Source: Bacteroidales bacterium (lineage in GTDB: Bacteria > Bacteroidota > Bacteroidia > Bacteroidales > FEN-979). From it: a DNA stretch of 30,412 nt. The position numbers and the translations under genes were made by a program. Shown piece after piece: positions 1-7,700 of this stretch (positions within the stretch are counted from its first letter, which is position 1; each line of letters begins with the position of its first letter). Location of the stretch: NCBI GenBank assembly GCA_016926765.1, contig JAFGNY010000234.1:1-30412 (forward strand), in the 5' to 3' direction. The notes under the pieces were generated by a model, which was not told the origin of the DNA, did not search any database, and saw nothing but the letters and a program-made list of their open reading frames with translations.

Positions 1-476
1 AGCGCTTCGGGACGTGGCGGACAGCCGGGAACATAAACGTCCACCGGAATGATATGATCGACCCCGCGAATTACATGATAGGTGTTGTAAAAGAATGGCC
101 CTCCGGAAACGGCGCAGGCGCCCATGGCAATCACATATTTGGGTTCTGACATCTGATCATAGAGGCGCTTCAGCACAGGGGCCATTTTATTGACAATGGT
201 TCCGGCCACTACGATCACATCCGCCTGGCGGGGCGAAGCACGGTAGACCTCGATGCCAAACCGGGCAAAATCATGCCGGGAAGCTCCGGTTGCCATCATT
301 TCTATTCCGCAGCAACTGGTAGCGAAAGTCAACGGCCAGATGGAGTTGGATCGTCCCCAGTCGATGATATCATCCATCGTGGCGAGCATCACGTTCCCTC
401 CGGTTTTCTCGAACAACTCAAGTGTTTCGTTGTCCTGAAAATCGGAATACTTCATGTTCTTAATTTTTACTCCCAT
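1..476 (-). CDS. nuoB: NADH-quinone oxidoreductase subunit B (NuoB), 3' end outside window
   Basis: NuoB is the complex I subunit that carries iron-sulfur cluster N2, the last electron carrier before quinone. The frame is open to the window edge, giving 158 codons and lacking the C-terminal end. The four expected cluster ligands are visible: the adjacent pair Cys55-Cys56 in TSCCGIEM, Cys121 in MGACAVSGG and Cys152 in PGCPPRPEA. The start at 476 is supported by a clear AAAGGAG seven bases upstream of the ATG, unusual for this group; an in-frame ATG at 455 is the alternative. With the upstream start the gene overlaps the end of nuoA by 10 bases, so the two are probably translationally coupled. 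The rest of the nuo operon should lie beyond base 1. Confidence 0.96.
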   Translation of the reverse strand, partial: MGVKIKNMKYSDFQDNETLELFEKTGGNVMLATMDDIIDWGRSNSIWPLTFATSCCGIEMMATGASRHDFARFGIEVYRASPRQADVIVVAGTIVNKMAPVLKRLYDQMSEPKYVIAMGACAVSGGPFFYNTYHVIRGVDHIIPVDVYVPGCPPRPEA

Positions 477-817
477 TTCAATGCTCCTTTCTTCCAGGCA
501 TACAGCAGACCCAAACCTAAGACAAAGAAAAAGATGATAATCTCAATAAACCCGGTCATTCCTGCCGTTTTCATCACCACGGCCCATGGATAAATAAAGA
601 CCGTTTCCACATCAAAGATCAGGAAGATGATGGCAAACAGGTAGTACCCCACGTTGAACTGAAGCCAGGTGAGCCCCTCGGTGGGGATCCCGCATTCGTA
701 TGCTTCTGCTTTCTGCGGATTGGTTGAGGTGGGAGGGATGTAGCTGGAAAATAGCAGGGCTATCCCTACAAGAAAGGCTCCCACGATGAAGAAGAGGATC
801 AGACTTTCAGCGCTCAT
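467..817 (-). CDS. nuoA: NADH-quinone oxidoreductase subunit A (NuoA)
   Basis: NuoA is a small membrane subunit of complex I at the junction of the membrane and peripheral arms. The 116-residue protein has the expected three hydrophobic segments (about residues 5-26, 58-78 and 86-108). It also has the family motif around AYECGIPT, whose cysteine lies in the loop that contacts the quinone site, and the FDVETVFIYPWA stretch in the second helix. It is the first gene of the minus-strand nuo operon, with nuoB overlapping its end. Length is normal for the family. Confidence 0.96.
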   Translation of the reverse strand: MSAESLILFFIVGAFLVGIALLFSSYIPPTSTNPQKAEAYECGIPTEGLTWLQFNVGYYLFAIIFLIFDVETVFIYPWAVVMKTAGMTGFIEIIIFFFVLGLGLLYAWKKGALKWE

Positions 818-842
818 ATCGTTAATCGATTAACAAACAGCG

Positions 843-850
843 CAAATATA
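843..850 (-). promoter_or_regulatory. Possible Bacteroidetes -7 element upstream of nuoA
   Basis: On the minus strand this reads TATATTTG, an exact match to the Bacteroidetes -7 consensus TAnnTTTG, 26 bases before the nuoA start. No good TTG was found at the expected -33 distance, so this is a weak call. Confidence 0.35.
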
Positions 851-976
851 TAAATATCTTTTTTACAGGGGTGGACATATATTAACGTACTTAGATATTC
901 TAATATTAAGTCGCTGATTTCATGGATATTAAGCGGGCCTGTATGACAAATATCAGAGGAGAAATTGATTTATATC

Positions 977-1062
977 AATGCGGGAACCGGAGCGAAGCGG
1001 AACTCGGCGAAGCCAATGCGGGAACCGGAGCGAAGCGGAGCTCGGCGGAGCCAATGCGGGAA
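977..1062. repeat. 38-base tandem repeat, about 2.3 copies
   Basis: Copies begin with AATGCGGGAA at 977, 1015 and 1053, an exact 38-base period. The first two are complete and differ at a few positions; the third stops after about ten bases. The unit is GC-rich (GGAGCGAAGCGGA followed by CTCGGCG) and sits in an AT-rich gap, so its base composition differs sharply from its surroundings. Confidence 0.85.
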
Positions 1063-1151
1063 TTTTAAAAAGATTGAATGGTGTTTGACAGATTTCAGAT
1101 TTCTTTCATTTTCATTTTTTCCACTTAATCACCTTTAACCCCAAAAGGTAA

Positions 1152-1159
1152 TACCTTTG
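1152..1159 (+). promoter_or_regulatory. Possible -7 element for the DUF3109 gene
   Basis: TACCTTTG matches TAnnTTTG exactly and lies 45 bases before the ATG at 1205. No clear TTG lies 19-20 bases upstream. The 8-base array at 1171-1194 would fall in the transcript leader. Confidence 0.4.
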
Positions 1160-1170
1160 CAAAAAAATCA

Positions 1171-1194
1171 TTCTTGCATTCCTTCATTCCTGCA
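1171..1194. repeat. Degenerate 8-base tandem array (three units)
   Basis: Units TTCTTGCA, TTCCTTCA and TTCCTGCA follow each other without gaps, ending ten bases before the DUF3109 start codon. It is short, and is listed because similar 8-base arrays lie at 11852-11883 and 14671-14702. Confidence 0.55.
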
Positions 1195-1204
1195 TTAACA
1201 ACCC

Positions 1205-1765
1205 ATGATCTCCCTCCCTCCAGCCCTGATCTCAGACGACCTGAAAGAGCTCTTTTTCTGTTGTGACATGGAACAATGCAAAGGGGCTTGCTGTGTTGAA
1301 GGGGATGCCGGTGCTCCCCTGGAAGAGGAGGAAATCTCGTTACTGGACGACTACCTGGATGAGATCAAACCCTTTATGACTCCCGCTGGCATTGAAGAGA
1401 TCGAGCGGATCGGGATCTTTGACTACGATGCGGAAGGCAGATTTGTGACCCCTTTGATAGAAGGGATGGAGTGCGCCTATATTTTTTTCGAGGAGGGTTT
1501 GGCCCGGTGCGCCATTGAAAAAGCGTATCAGGAGAATAAAATCCCCTTCCCGAAACCGCTTTCCTGCCATCTGTATCCGGTACGGATCTCCTCCATCGGA
1601 AACGAGGAGGCGGTCAATTACCACAAGTGGTACATCTGTCAGCCTGCGGTTGAGAATGGTCATCGAAACAAGATCCGCCTCTATCAGTTTCTCAAAGAGG
1701 CCCTCATCCGGAAATATGGGGAGGTGTGGTACGGCGAGTTGATCAGGCTGCTGGGCCGGCCGTAG
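1205..1765 (+). CDS. DUF3109 family cysteine-cluster protein
   Basis: This 186-residue protein is recognisable as the DUF3109 family, common in Bacteroidetes and of unknown function. It has nine cysteines. Residues 19, 20, 25, 29 and 30 form a CC-x4-C-x3-CC cluster near the N-terminus, and Cys90, Cys102, Cys121 (in PLSCHLYPVR) and Cys145 (in KWYIC) follow. The pattern resembles the YkgJ/UPF0153 cysteine-cluster proteins, so metal or iron-sulfur binding is likely but not shown. There is no signal peptide, so it should be cytoplasmic. Its last 23 bases overlap the end of the convergent ferritin gene. The neighbouring iron-storage gene makes an iron-related role tempting, but that is inference only. 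Confidence 0.88.
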   Translation: MISLPPALISDDLKELFFCCDMEQCKGACCVEGDAGAPLEEEEISLLDDYLDEIKPFMTPAGIEEIERIGIFDYDAEGRFVTPLIEGMECAYIFFEEGLARCAIEKAYQENKIPFPKPLSCHLYPVRISSIGNEEAVNYHKWYICQPAVENGHRNKIRLYQFLKEALIRKYGEVWYGELIRLLGRP

Positions 1766-2276
1766 CCGCCGGTGCGGCTCCTTTGGCTTTTGCTGCCGAA
1801 GCAAGTTCTTTGTCGATATGGAACAGGCCTCCTTTTTCGGTGCCGGCCAGATTGATTTGGTCCAGGATACTCCTGACCGTACTCTCCTCCTCGATCTGTT
1901 CATTGATGTACCACTGGAGGTAATTGCCTGTGGTGAAATCTTTCTCCTTGACACAGATAGCATAAAGTTCATTAATGGAGGCCGAGATAAACTCCTCGTG
2001 ATGAAGGACCTGTTGAAAGACATCCAGCAGGGATTTATATTTTGCAGCCGGTGCATCCAGCTTGTCTACCACCACATTGCCTCCGCGATCGTTAAGGTAA
2101 TGAACCAGTTTGAGCATATGCATCCTCTCCTCTTCTGTTTGGGCATAGAGGAAATCAGAAGCGCCGGGATATCCGTTACGTTCACACCAGGATGCCATCG
2201 CGAGATAGATCCGTGATGAGTGCTCCTCTTTCTTGATTTGTTCGTTCAGTGCTTTTTCAACGTTTTTTGTGACCAT
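1743..2276 (-). CDS. ftnA: Ferritin, bacterial FtnA type
   Basis: A ferritin oxidises Fe(II) at a diiron centre and stores it as a mineral inside a 24-subunit cytoplasmic shell. The 177-residue protein carries the expected ferroxidase residues at positions that match E. coli FtnA numbering: Glu17, Tyr24, Glu50, His53, Glu94, Glu126, Gln127 and Glu130. This is a non-haem ferritin, not a bacterioferritin. From about residue 159 it ends in a tail of alanine, lysine, glycine and proline that is not part of the four-helix fold. That tail is encoded where the gene overlaps the convergent DUF3109 gene. A near-match to a -7 element (GATCTTTG) lies about 25 bases upstream at 2300-2307. Confidence 0.95.
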   Translation of the reverse strand: MVTKNVEKALNEQIKKEEHSSRIYLAMASWCERNGYPGASDFLYAQTEEERMHMLKLVHYLNDRGGNVVVDKLDAPAAKYKSLLDVFQQVLHHEEFISASINELYAICVKEKDFTTGNYLQWYINEQIEEESTVRSILDQINLAGTEKGGLFHIDKELASAAKAKGAAPAATAGPAA

Positions 2277-2316
2277 TGTTCAATGTGTTTGATGTTGTGC
2301 AAAGATCGGAAAATTT

Positions 2317-3207
2317 TTAGCCTTTCAGCGCTTCCGCTCCCGAAACGATTTCGATGATCTCGCGTGTAATCTGATTCTGGCGAGCCTTATTGTAAGAGAT
2401 CCTGAGATCCTTAAGCAATTGCCGGGCATTTTCGGTTGCCTGATGCATGGCGGTCATTCTGGCTCCCATTTCAGCCGCAAATGAATCCAGGATCGCTTTA
2501 AAGAGCTGGATCCGTAATGTTTTAGGAATCAGTTCGTGAAAAATAGTTTCTTTGTCGGGCTCAAACAGGTAGTCGGCTTCTATCTTCTTTAAAGGATGTT
2601 CCGTTTCAGAATTCTCCGGAACTAACGGGAGGTACTGTTCAATCATCTGGCGTTGCACAGCAGCATTTTTAAACTGATTGTAAATCAATTCGATCCGGTC
2701 ATATTTCTTCCCGGCAAACAGTTGCATCAGTTGAATGGCTTTTGGTGCAACCTCTTCGAAGGTCAGGGTATCATAGATCGCATCCCATGATTCTATTACC
2801 CGGTAATTCCGCTTCCGGAAAAAGTCGGTTGCTTTTTTACCGATCGTGATCAGGTCAACCGCATGCTCCCGGTTCTGAGCCGCATAGGTAGAATGTATCC
2901 GTTCAACGGTCAGTTTGATGATGTTGGTATTAAATGCGCCGCAAAGTCCCCGGTTGGAGGTGAGGACTACCAGTAAAATTCTGTTTGCCTCCCTGGCCTC
3001 CATGAACCTGTTTTCGTTCGAATCTTCCGGGCCAGCGCTCAGATTTTGCATGATCTCCCGAAGCTTGGCAGCATATGGCCGTAATTTCAGGATGGCATTT
3101 TGTGCTCTCCTGAGCTTCGATGCCGCCACCATCTTCATGGCACTGGTGATCTGTTCGGTTGATTTTACCGATGCAATCCTGATCCTAACCTCTTTTAATC
3201 CAGCCAT
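2317..3207 (-). CDS. atpG: ATP synthase F1 gamma subunit
   Basis: The gamma subunit is the central rotating shaft that couples proton flow through F0 to ATP synthesis in F1. The 296-residue protein starts with the typical MAGLKEVRIRIASVKSTEQI region, followed by AMKMVAASKLRRAQ. It ends with the family C-terminal helix (MTAMHQATENA, then YNKARQNQITREI near the end). It is the last gene of the atpBEFHAG cluster and lies about 90 bases after atpA. That spacer holds a palindrome and a 7-base array. No atpD or atpC follows; the next gene is ferritin. Confidence 0.97.
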   Translation of the reverse strand: MAGLKEVRIRIASVKSTEQITSAMKMVAASKLRRAQNAILKLRPYAAKLREIMQNLSAGPEDSNENRFMEAREANRILLVVLTSNRGLCGAFNTNIIKLTVERIHSTYAAQNREHAVDLITIGKKATDFFRKRNYRVIESWDAIYDTLTFEEVAPKAIQLMQLFAGKKYDRIELIYNQFKNAAVQRQMIEQYLPLVPENSETEHPLKKIEADYLFEPDKETIFHELIPKTLRIQLFKAILDSFAAEMGARMTAMHQATENARQLLKDLRISYNKARQNQITREIIEIVSGAEALKG

Positions 3208-3245
3208 TTGTTTCTATTTCAGATTTGCGATGTGGATGTACGCCT

Positions 3246-3269
3246 GGACGAGTCATGCCTCGTCTCTAC
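3246..3269. repeat. Degenerate copy of the GAGGCATGCCTC palindrome family
   Basis: This stretch reads GGACGAGTCATGCCTCGTC and then TCTAC. It can fold back on itself around CATG with one mismatch near the centre. It matches the elements at 6321-6348, 6370-6396 and 15165-15189, and lies in the atpA-atpG spacer. Confidence 0.7.
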
Positions 3270-3280
3270 ATTGTCCTCTT

Positions 3281-3308
3281 ACGTCTCACGTCTCACGTCT
3301 TACCTCTT
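3281..3308. repeat. Heptamer array (ACGTCTC) overlapping the atpA stop
   Basis: Units ACGTCTC (3281), ACGTCTC (3288), ACGTCTT (3295) and ACCTCTT (3302) run in strict 7-base register. The atpA stop codon (3300-3302 on the minus strand) and its last two codons lie inside the array, so the array marks the exact 3' end of the gene. Confidence 0.75.
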
Positions 3309-4889
3309 CTCCTCGTATTTTCTCGAAATGTCTGCAGCTGCTTTCTCCATGGCTTTTTCATCCTCTTCAAGCAATTTCCCATCCCGGAGATGATCAAGTA
3401 CTGCTTTGTGATGGGTTTCCATATAAAGAAGGTATTCCTCTTCAAAATCCATCACACTTCGTACCGGCACACTCTTCAGCAGGCCCCTGGTACCGCAAAA
3501 AATGATAGCGACCTGCTTCTCCACTGGCATGGGCGCGTACTGTGCCTGTTTCAGGATCTGTACATTGCGGGCTCCTTTTTCTAGTACCGCTTTGGTTGAT
3601 GCGTCCAGATCGGAACCAAATTTGGAAAAAGCTTCCAGTTCCCGGTATTCGGCCTGCGCGAGTTTCAAGGTTCCGGCCACCTTTTTCATCGATTTGATCT
3701 GGGCGTTGCCTCCGACACGGGATACGGAGATCCCCACATTGATTGCCGGACGAATGCCCGAGTTGAAGAGCCCTGTCTCCAGGAAGATCTGGCCATCAGT
3801 AATCGAAATGACATTGGTCGGAATATAGGCGGTAACGTCACCGGCCTGGGTTTCTATGATCGGGAGAGCCGTGAGAGAACCACCTCCTTTCACCATGTGA
3901 CGGATCGATTCCGGCATATCGTTCATTTTTTTTGCTACAGCATCGGAAGAGATGATTCTGGCCGCCCGTTCAAGCAAGCGGGAGTGAAGGTAAAAGACAT
4001 CTCCCGGATAAGCCTCCCGCCCGGGAGGACGGCGAAGCAGCAGGGATACCTCGCGATAGGCCACAGCCTGTTTTGACAGATCATCATAAATCACCAGAGC
4101 CGGTCGGCCGGTATCCCTGAAAAACTCACCGATAGCTGCCCCGGTAAAGGGAGCATAAAACTGCATGGCTGCGGGATCGGATGCGGTAGCAGTGACAATA
4201 ACGGTATAGGCCATCGCCCCTTTTTCCTCAAGGGTCTTCAGAATAGTTGCCACCGTGGAGCCCTTTTGTCCGATAGCCACGTAGATGCAGTAGACCGGTT
4301 CTCCCTGTTGATAAAACTCCAACTGGTTGATGATCGTGTCAACGGCAATTGCCGTTTTTCCGGTTTGTCTGTCGCCAATAATCAGCTCACGCTGGCCCCT
4401 TCCGATCGGGATCATCGCATCAATAGCCTTGATCCCGGTTTGTAGCGGTTGGTTGACTGGTTGACGGTAAATAACACCCGGGGCTTTCCGTTCCAGCGGC
4501 ATCTCATAGCGTTCGCCTTCGATCTTTCCCTTCCCGTCAATCGGTTCCCCAAGGGTGTTGACAACCCTCCCAAGAAGTCCATCCCCTACCTCGACAGAGG
4601 CAATCCTCCGGGTTCTCTTAACAATATCACCCTCTTTGATATCATAGGCTTCTCCAAGCAGAACAACACCTACGTTATCCTCTTCCAGGTTGAGTACGAT
4701 GGCCCGGATGCCATTTTTCTCAAACTCCACCAGTTCGCCCGATTCGGCATTGGTCAGACCATAGATCCGGGCAATCCCGTCTCCTACCTGCAGAACGGTC
4801 CCGATCTCTTCAAGTTCGGCGACATTATGATACCCCGCCAATTCATGCCGTAAAATCGCAGAGACTTCGGCTGGTTTTATTTCTGTCAT
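3300..4889 (-). CDS. atpA: ATP synthase F1 alpha subunit
   Basis: The alpha subunit forms the F1 hexamer with beta and binds nucleotide at the non-catalytic sites. It has a Walker A loop GDRQTGKT at residues 172-179 and the SVSRVGG motif with the arginine expected near the catalytic interface. The frame is open further upstream, but the start chosen is the ATG at 4889 (MTEIKPAEVSAIL). It gives 529 residues, normal for the family, and lies one base after the atpH stop codon, a typical coupled junction. The upstream 27 residues of open frame lie within atpH and have no family resemblance. Confidence 0.97.
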   Translation of the reverse strand: MTEIKPAEVSAILRHELAGYHNVAELEEIGTVLQVGDGIARIYGLTNAESGELVEFEKNGIRAIVLNLEEDNVGVVLLGEAYDIKEGDIVKRTRRIASVEVGDGLLGRVVNTLGEPIDGKGKIEGERYEMPLERKAPGVIYRQPVNQPLQTGIKAIDAMIPIGRGQRELIIGDRQTGKTAIAVDTIINQLEFYQQGEPVYCIYVAIGQKGSTVATILKTLEEKGAMAYTVIVTATASDPAAMQFYAPFTGAAIGEFFRDTGRPALVIYDDLSKQAVAYREVSLLLRRPPGREAYPGDVFYLHSRLLERAARIISSDAVAKKMNDMPESIRHMVKGGGSLTALPIIETQAGDVTAYIPTNVISITDGQIFLETGLFNSGIRPAINVGISVSRVGGNAQIKSMKKVAGTLKLAQAEYRELEAFSKFGSDLDASTKAVLEKGARNVQILKQAQYAPMPVEKQVAIIFCGTRGLLKSVPVRSVMDFEEEYLLYMETHHKAVLDHLRDGKLLEEDEKAMEKAAADISRKYEEKR

Positions 4890-4890
4890 A

Positions 4891-5451
4891 TTAAAATCCT
4901 TTTTTATACAAGTTGATTCGTGCAGATCCTCTGCGCATCCGTTCGATCTGATACTGGATACTGGCGTCATACTGCATATCTTCCCAGTTCAGGATAAATC
5001 CTCCGATGATCTCCGGATTGATCTTCTGAATCAGTTCAATTTTCCAGTTCGTATACTTTGTCATGATGGAAATCGCCTGGTTTCTGATGGCTTCGGTAAC
5101 CGGGATGGCAGAAGTAAGAACTACAGGGAGGATCTGTTTATACTCTTTGTATTGTCTGATAATTTTCTCCGCGATTTCAGGGATATAAGCTTCCCTGTTT
5201 TTACGAACAAGGATCAGGAGAAACTTCATGGTCATTTCATGAAGCTGTTTTTTGAAAATCTCGTTCAGGATCTTCTCTTTTTTCTCAATACTGATGACGG
5301 GGCTCTTTAAAATAAGTACAAAGAGCTTATTCTCCCTGCAAACGGAAGAGAGTTCAATGGCATCAGCATAAATGGCATCCTCCTGTCTCTTTTCGACAGC
5401 AAGTTCAAAAAGCGCTTTGGCATACCGTTCCGCTATCAGGGATATCCTCAT
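4891..5451 (-). CDS. atpH: ATP synthase F1 delta subunit
   Basis: The delta subunit (OSCP-like) sits on top of F1 and joins it to the peripheral stalk. The 186-residue protein has the expected N-terminal helical domain (RYAKALFELAVEK near residue 9) and the C-terminal signature region with PEIIGGFIL at about residues 146-154. It lies between atpF and atpA as in most F-type operons. It starts eight bases after atpF ends, and atpA begins one base after its stop. Confidence 0.95.
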   Translation of the reverse strand: MRISLIAERYAKALFELAVEKRQEDAIYADAIELSSVCRENKLFVLILKSPVISIEKKEKILNEIFKKQLHEMTMKFLLILVRKNREAYIPEIAEKIIRQYKEYKQILPVVLTSAIPVTEAIRNQAISIMTKYTNWKIELIQKINPEIIGGFILNWEDMQYDASIQYQIERMRRGSARINLYKKGF

Positions 5452-5459
5452 CTGGAAGG

Positions 5460-5954
5460 CTAATTAAAATGGATCTTATCCATTTGCTGCTGGATAAATT
5501 TCTCCTGCTGACCTGCATCAGCCAGTTCATGTTCCAGGATTTTGGTTGCAATCTCAAGGGATAGTTCAGCAAGTTGATTCTTCAGATCCGTCATGGCCGC
5601 CATCTTCTCATTTTCAATGCTCTCCTTGGCGCTGGCGATGATCCTGGAAGCCTCTTCCTTGGCTTGATCTTTCGACTCTTCAATGATAGCATCCCGGACT
5701 TTCCGGGCATCACTCAGGATGGCATCGCGTTCATCTTTCGCCTGATGAAGTAACTCTTCATTGCTGAACTGAAGCTGCTTCATCTCTTCCTTCGCCCTGT
5801 CGGCAGCATGCAATGCATCATAGATAGATGTTTCCCGGTCTTTCAGGGCTTTCAGGATTGGGTTCCAGGCAAACTTCCGAAGGATCAGTAACAGGATCAG
5901 AAATGGTAACGTCATCCAAAAAATCAACCCTAATCCGGGGGTAATCAGTTCCAT
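5460..5954 (-). CDS. atpF: ATP synthase F0 b subunit
   Basis: The b subunit forms the peripheral stalk that holds F1 still against the rotating c-ring. The 164-residue protein has one N-terminal membrane segment (about residues 6-27, with PGLGLIFWMTLPFLILLLIL). A long charged, alanine-rich coiled coil rich in Lys, Glu and Ala fills the rest, and the normal KFAWNPILKALKDRE junction follows the membrane segment. Length and position between atpE and atpH are typical. Confidence 0.96.
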   Translation of the reverse strand: MELITPGLGLIFWMTLPFLILLLILRKFAWNPILKALKDRETSIYDALHAADRAKEEMKQLQFSNEELLHQAKDERDAILSDARKVRDAIIEESKDQAKEEASRIIASAKESIENEKMAAMTDLKNQLAELSLEIATKILEHELADAGQQEKFIQQQMDKIHFN

Positions 5955-6029
5955 AGTTCGGTTAATTTAATTCGTACAAAGTTCTTAATGGCTCAACCAA
6001 CCGTTAAGCCATTAAGAACCAGCTGTTTC

Positions 6030-6290
6030 TTAGATAAACAGGATCAGCAAACAAACAACAATAGCGAAAAACGCTACCCCTTCCACGAGTGCGGCTGCGA
6101 TGATCATGTTTGAACGAATGTCACCAACAGCTTCCGGTTGACGTGCAATGGACTCAAGGGCGCTTTTACCGATATTTCCAATACCGATACCAGCTCCAAC
6201 CACGGCAATACCAGCTCCGATGCCTGCACCCAGACGGGCGATGGCCTGAAAATCTCCGACCAGCTGTAAGAAAAATGTTAATAAATCCAT
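6030..6290 (-). CDS. atpE: ATP synthase F0 c subunit (proton type)
   Basis: The c subunit forms the rotating membrane ring. The 86-residue protein has two hydrophobic helices joined by a polar loop (ARQPEAVGDIRS). The ion-carrying carboxylate is Glu70 in ALVEGVAFF. The residues after Glu70 are Gly and Val, not the Ser-Thr pair of sodium-binding rings, and the first helix lacks the partner glutamine, so this is most likely a proton-driven enzyme. It is separated from atpB by 182 bases full of repeats, unusually long for this operon. Confidence 0.97.
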   Translation of the reverse strand: MDLLTFFLQLVGDFQAIARLGAGIGAGIAVVGAGIGIGNIGKSALESIARQPEAVGDIRSNMIIAAALVEGVAFFAIVVCLLILFI

Positions 6291-6308
6291 AAAATAATGT
6301 TTATTAAA

Positions 6309-6397
6309 GGTTCAAATCACGTAGGGTCGAGGCATGCCTCGACCGTACAAAGGTTAAGGTTCAAATCACGTAGGGCCGGGCATGCCCCGACCGTACA
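6309..6397. repeat. Two tandem copies of a palindromic element in the atpB-atpE spacer
   Basis: An 18-base direct repeat GGTTCAAATCACGTAGGG occurs at 6309-6326 and 6358-6375, a 49-base period. Each copy leads into a palindrome. The first (6321-6348) contains a perfect 20-base palindrome GGTCGAGGCATGCCTCGACC at 6325-6344, flanked by GTA and TAC that also pair. The second (6370-6396) has a GGGCATGCCC core with imperfect outer arms. No U-run follows on either strand, so these are not simple terminators. Confidence 0.9.
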
Positions 6398-6409
6398 TTA
6401 TTTTCATTT

Positions 6410-6470
6410 ATTCGTATCTCGTCATTCGTATATTCAATCGTCATTCGTAAATCGAATTATTCGTAAATTC
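6410..6470. repeat. AT-rich ATTCGTA-based periodic repeat before atpB end
   Basis: ATTCGTA recurs at 6410, 6424, 6443 and 6459, with related TCGTC and AATCGAA words between. The first part keeps a 7-base register, and the later part has slipped. It lies immediately beyond the atpB stop codon. Confidence 0.6.
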
Positions 6471-6472
6471 CT

Positions 6473-7594
6473 TTAGTGTTTTTCCGTTTCAATGGTTGCC
6501 AACCCGAAATAGAGAGCTGACAATAAAGTAAATACATAGGCCTGGATGAAGGCAACAAGGATCTCCAGCAGATCCATAAAGACGATGAATGCGACGGAAA
6601 CCACCGAAACCCCATATCCCAATGCCACACTGATCGACCCAAAGATAAATACCAGACTGACGAAGCCCAGTACGATGATGTGCCCGGCTGCCATGTTGGC
6701 AAAAAGCCGCACCATCAGAACAAACGGCTTGGTGATGATCCCTACGATCTCCACAACCGGCATCAGGGGAATAGGAAGCTTCAGCCACCAGGGAACCCCG
6801 GGGGTGTTGATGATATCAACCCAATAATGCCTGTTTCCGTTAATGGTGGTCAACACAAAAGTAAATATGGCCAGAACCATCGTGATCGCAATATTTCCGG
6901 TGACATTGGCGCCTCCTGGAAATATCGGGATAATGCCCATCAGGTTGTTAAGAAAGATAAAAAAGAAAATGGTCAGCAGGAAAGGCATGAATTTTTCATA
7001 TGATTTCTCCCCGATGGAACTTTTTGCAATGTCGTCGCGAATAAAGATAATCAGGGGTTCCAGCAGGGACTGCATTCCTTTTGGCGCTGATTTTGGATTC
7101 CGTTTGTAGCGGTTGGCAATAGAGATGAATATCCAAAGAAGTAAAATACTACTGATCAGGATGGCCATCACGGTCTTGGTAATGGAAAAATCATAGAGAG
7201 GTTTATCAGATTTCGCTTCCGGATGAATCTTCCCTTTCTCCAGTACAAATCCATTATAGGTATGTTCAGCATTATGAAATCTGGAAGACCAGAAAGTGTG
7301 TATTTTTCCGTCATACAACACAATGATGGGTAACGGGATGGTGACATGGGTATGCCCCAGTGTGGCAATATGCCATTCATGGTTATCAACCACATGTTCC
7401 ATGATCATTTTACCGGCGTCGAATTCGTGTTCAATGATTAAATCTTCATCGTATTGAAAAGTTGAATCTACTCCTGCTTCTTGTGCCGCATGAAATGGTC
7501 CTGAAGCATGTGCCGGAAAATCCGGAAATACCAGAAGAACCAGAAACAGGAAAAAAAGAAAAGTGAGAACCCTGACGTCCTGTGTTCGAACCAT
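6473..7594 (-). CDS. atpB: ATP synthase F0 a subunit
   Basis: The a subunit holds the two half-channels through which protons reach and leave the c-ring. The chosen start (MVRTQDVRVLTFLFF) gives 373 residues and opens with a signal peptide ending near PAHASG; an in-frame ATG at 7660 would add 22 residues in front of it. After the signal comes a soluble exported region of about 120 residues rich in His and acidic residues, as in other Bacteroidetes. A membrane domain of several helices follows. The essential arginine is Arg296 in LMVRLFANMAAGH. It is the first gene of the atp cluster; no atpI-like gene precedes it. Confidence 0.95.
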   Translation of the reverse strand: MVRTQDVRVLTFLFFLFLVLLVFPDFPAHASGPFHAAQEAGVDSTFQYDEDLIIEHEFDAGKMIMEHVVDNHEWHIATLGHTHVTIPLPIIVLYDGKIHTFWSSRFHNAEHTYNGFVLEKGKIHPEAKSDKPLYDFSITKTVMAILISSILLLWIFISIANRYKRNPKSAPKGMQSLLEPLIIFIRDDIAKSSIGEKSYEKFMPFLLTIFFFIFLNNLMGIIPIFPGGANVTGNIAITMVLAIFTFVLTTINGNRHYWVDIINTPGVPWWLKLPIPLMPVVEIVGIITKPFVLMVRLFANMAAGHIIVLGFVSLVFIFGSISVALGYGVSVVSVAFIVFMDLLEILVAFIQAYVFTLLSALYFGLATIETEKH

Positions 7595-7700
7595 ATAGAC
7601 TATTTCATGCTGATTTTCGGGCTGCAAGTTTACGAAAAATTCATGAAATACTGAAATCAAATTTCATGAACATATGAAAATATGTTCAGCTGACAGGGTT

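Larger units (their letters stand above)
818..1204. other. Intergenic region between nuoA and the DUF3109 gene
   Basis: This 387-base gap separates two divergently transcribed genes. It holds a possible minus-strand -7 element TATATTTG (843-850) for the nuo operon with no clear -33 partner, a 38-base tandem repeat (977-1062), a plus-strand TACCTTTG element (1152-1159) and a short 8-base periodic array (1171-1194). I see no convincing open reading frame or RNA gene in it. Confidence 0.7.

Noticed and set aside
1340..2056. 238-codon minus-strand frame across the DUF3109 and ferritin genes
   Set aside because: It spans two well-supported genes in other frames and its protein is low in recognisable structure.
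6321..6396. Rho-independent terminator between atpB and atpE
   Set aside because: The hairpins are strong but no run of T follows on the coding strand, they lie inside an operon, and the same element occurs within a gene.
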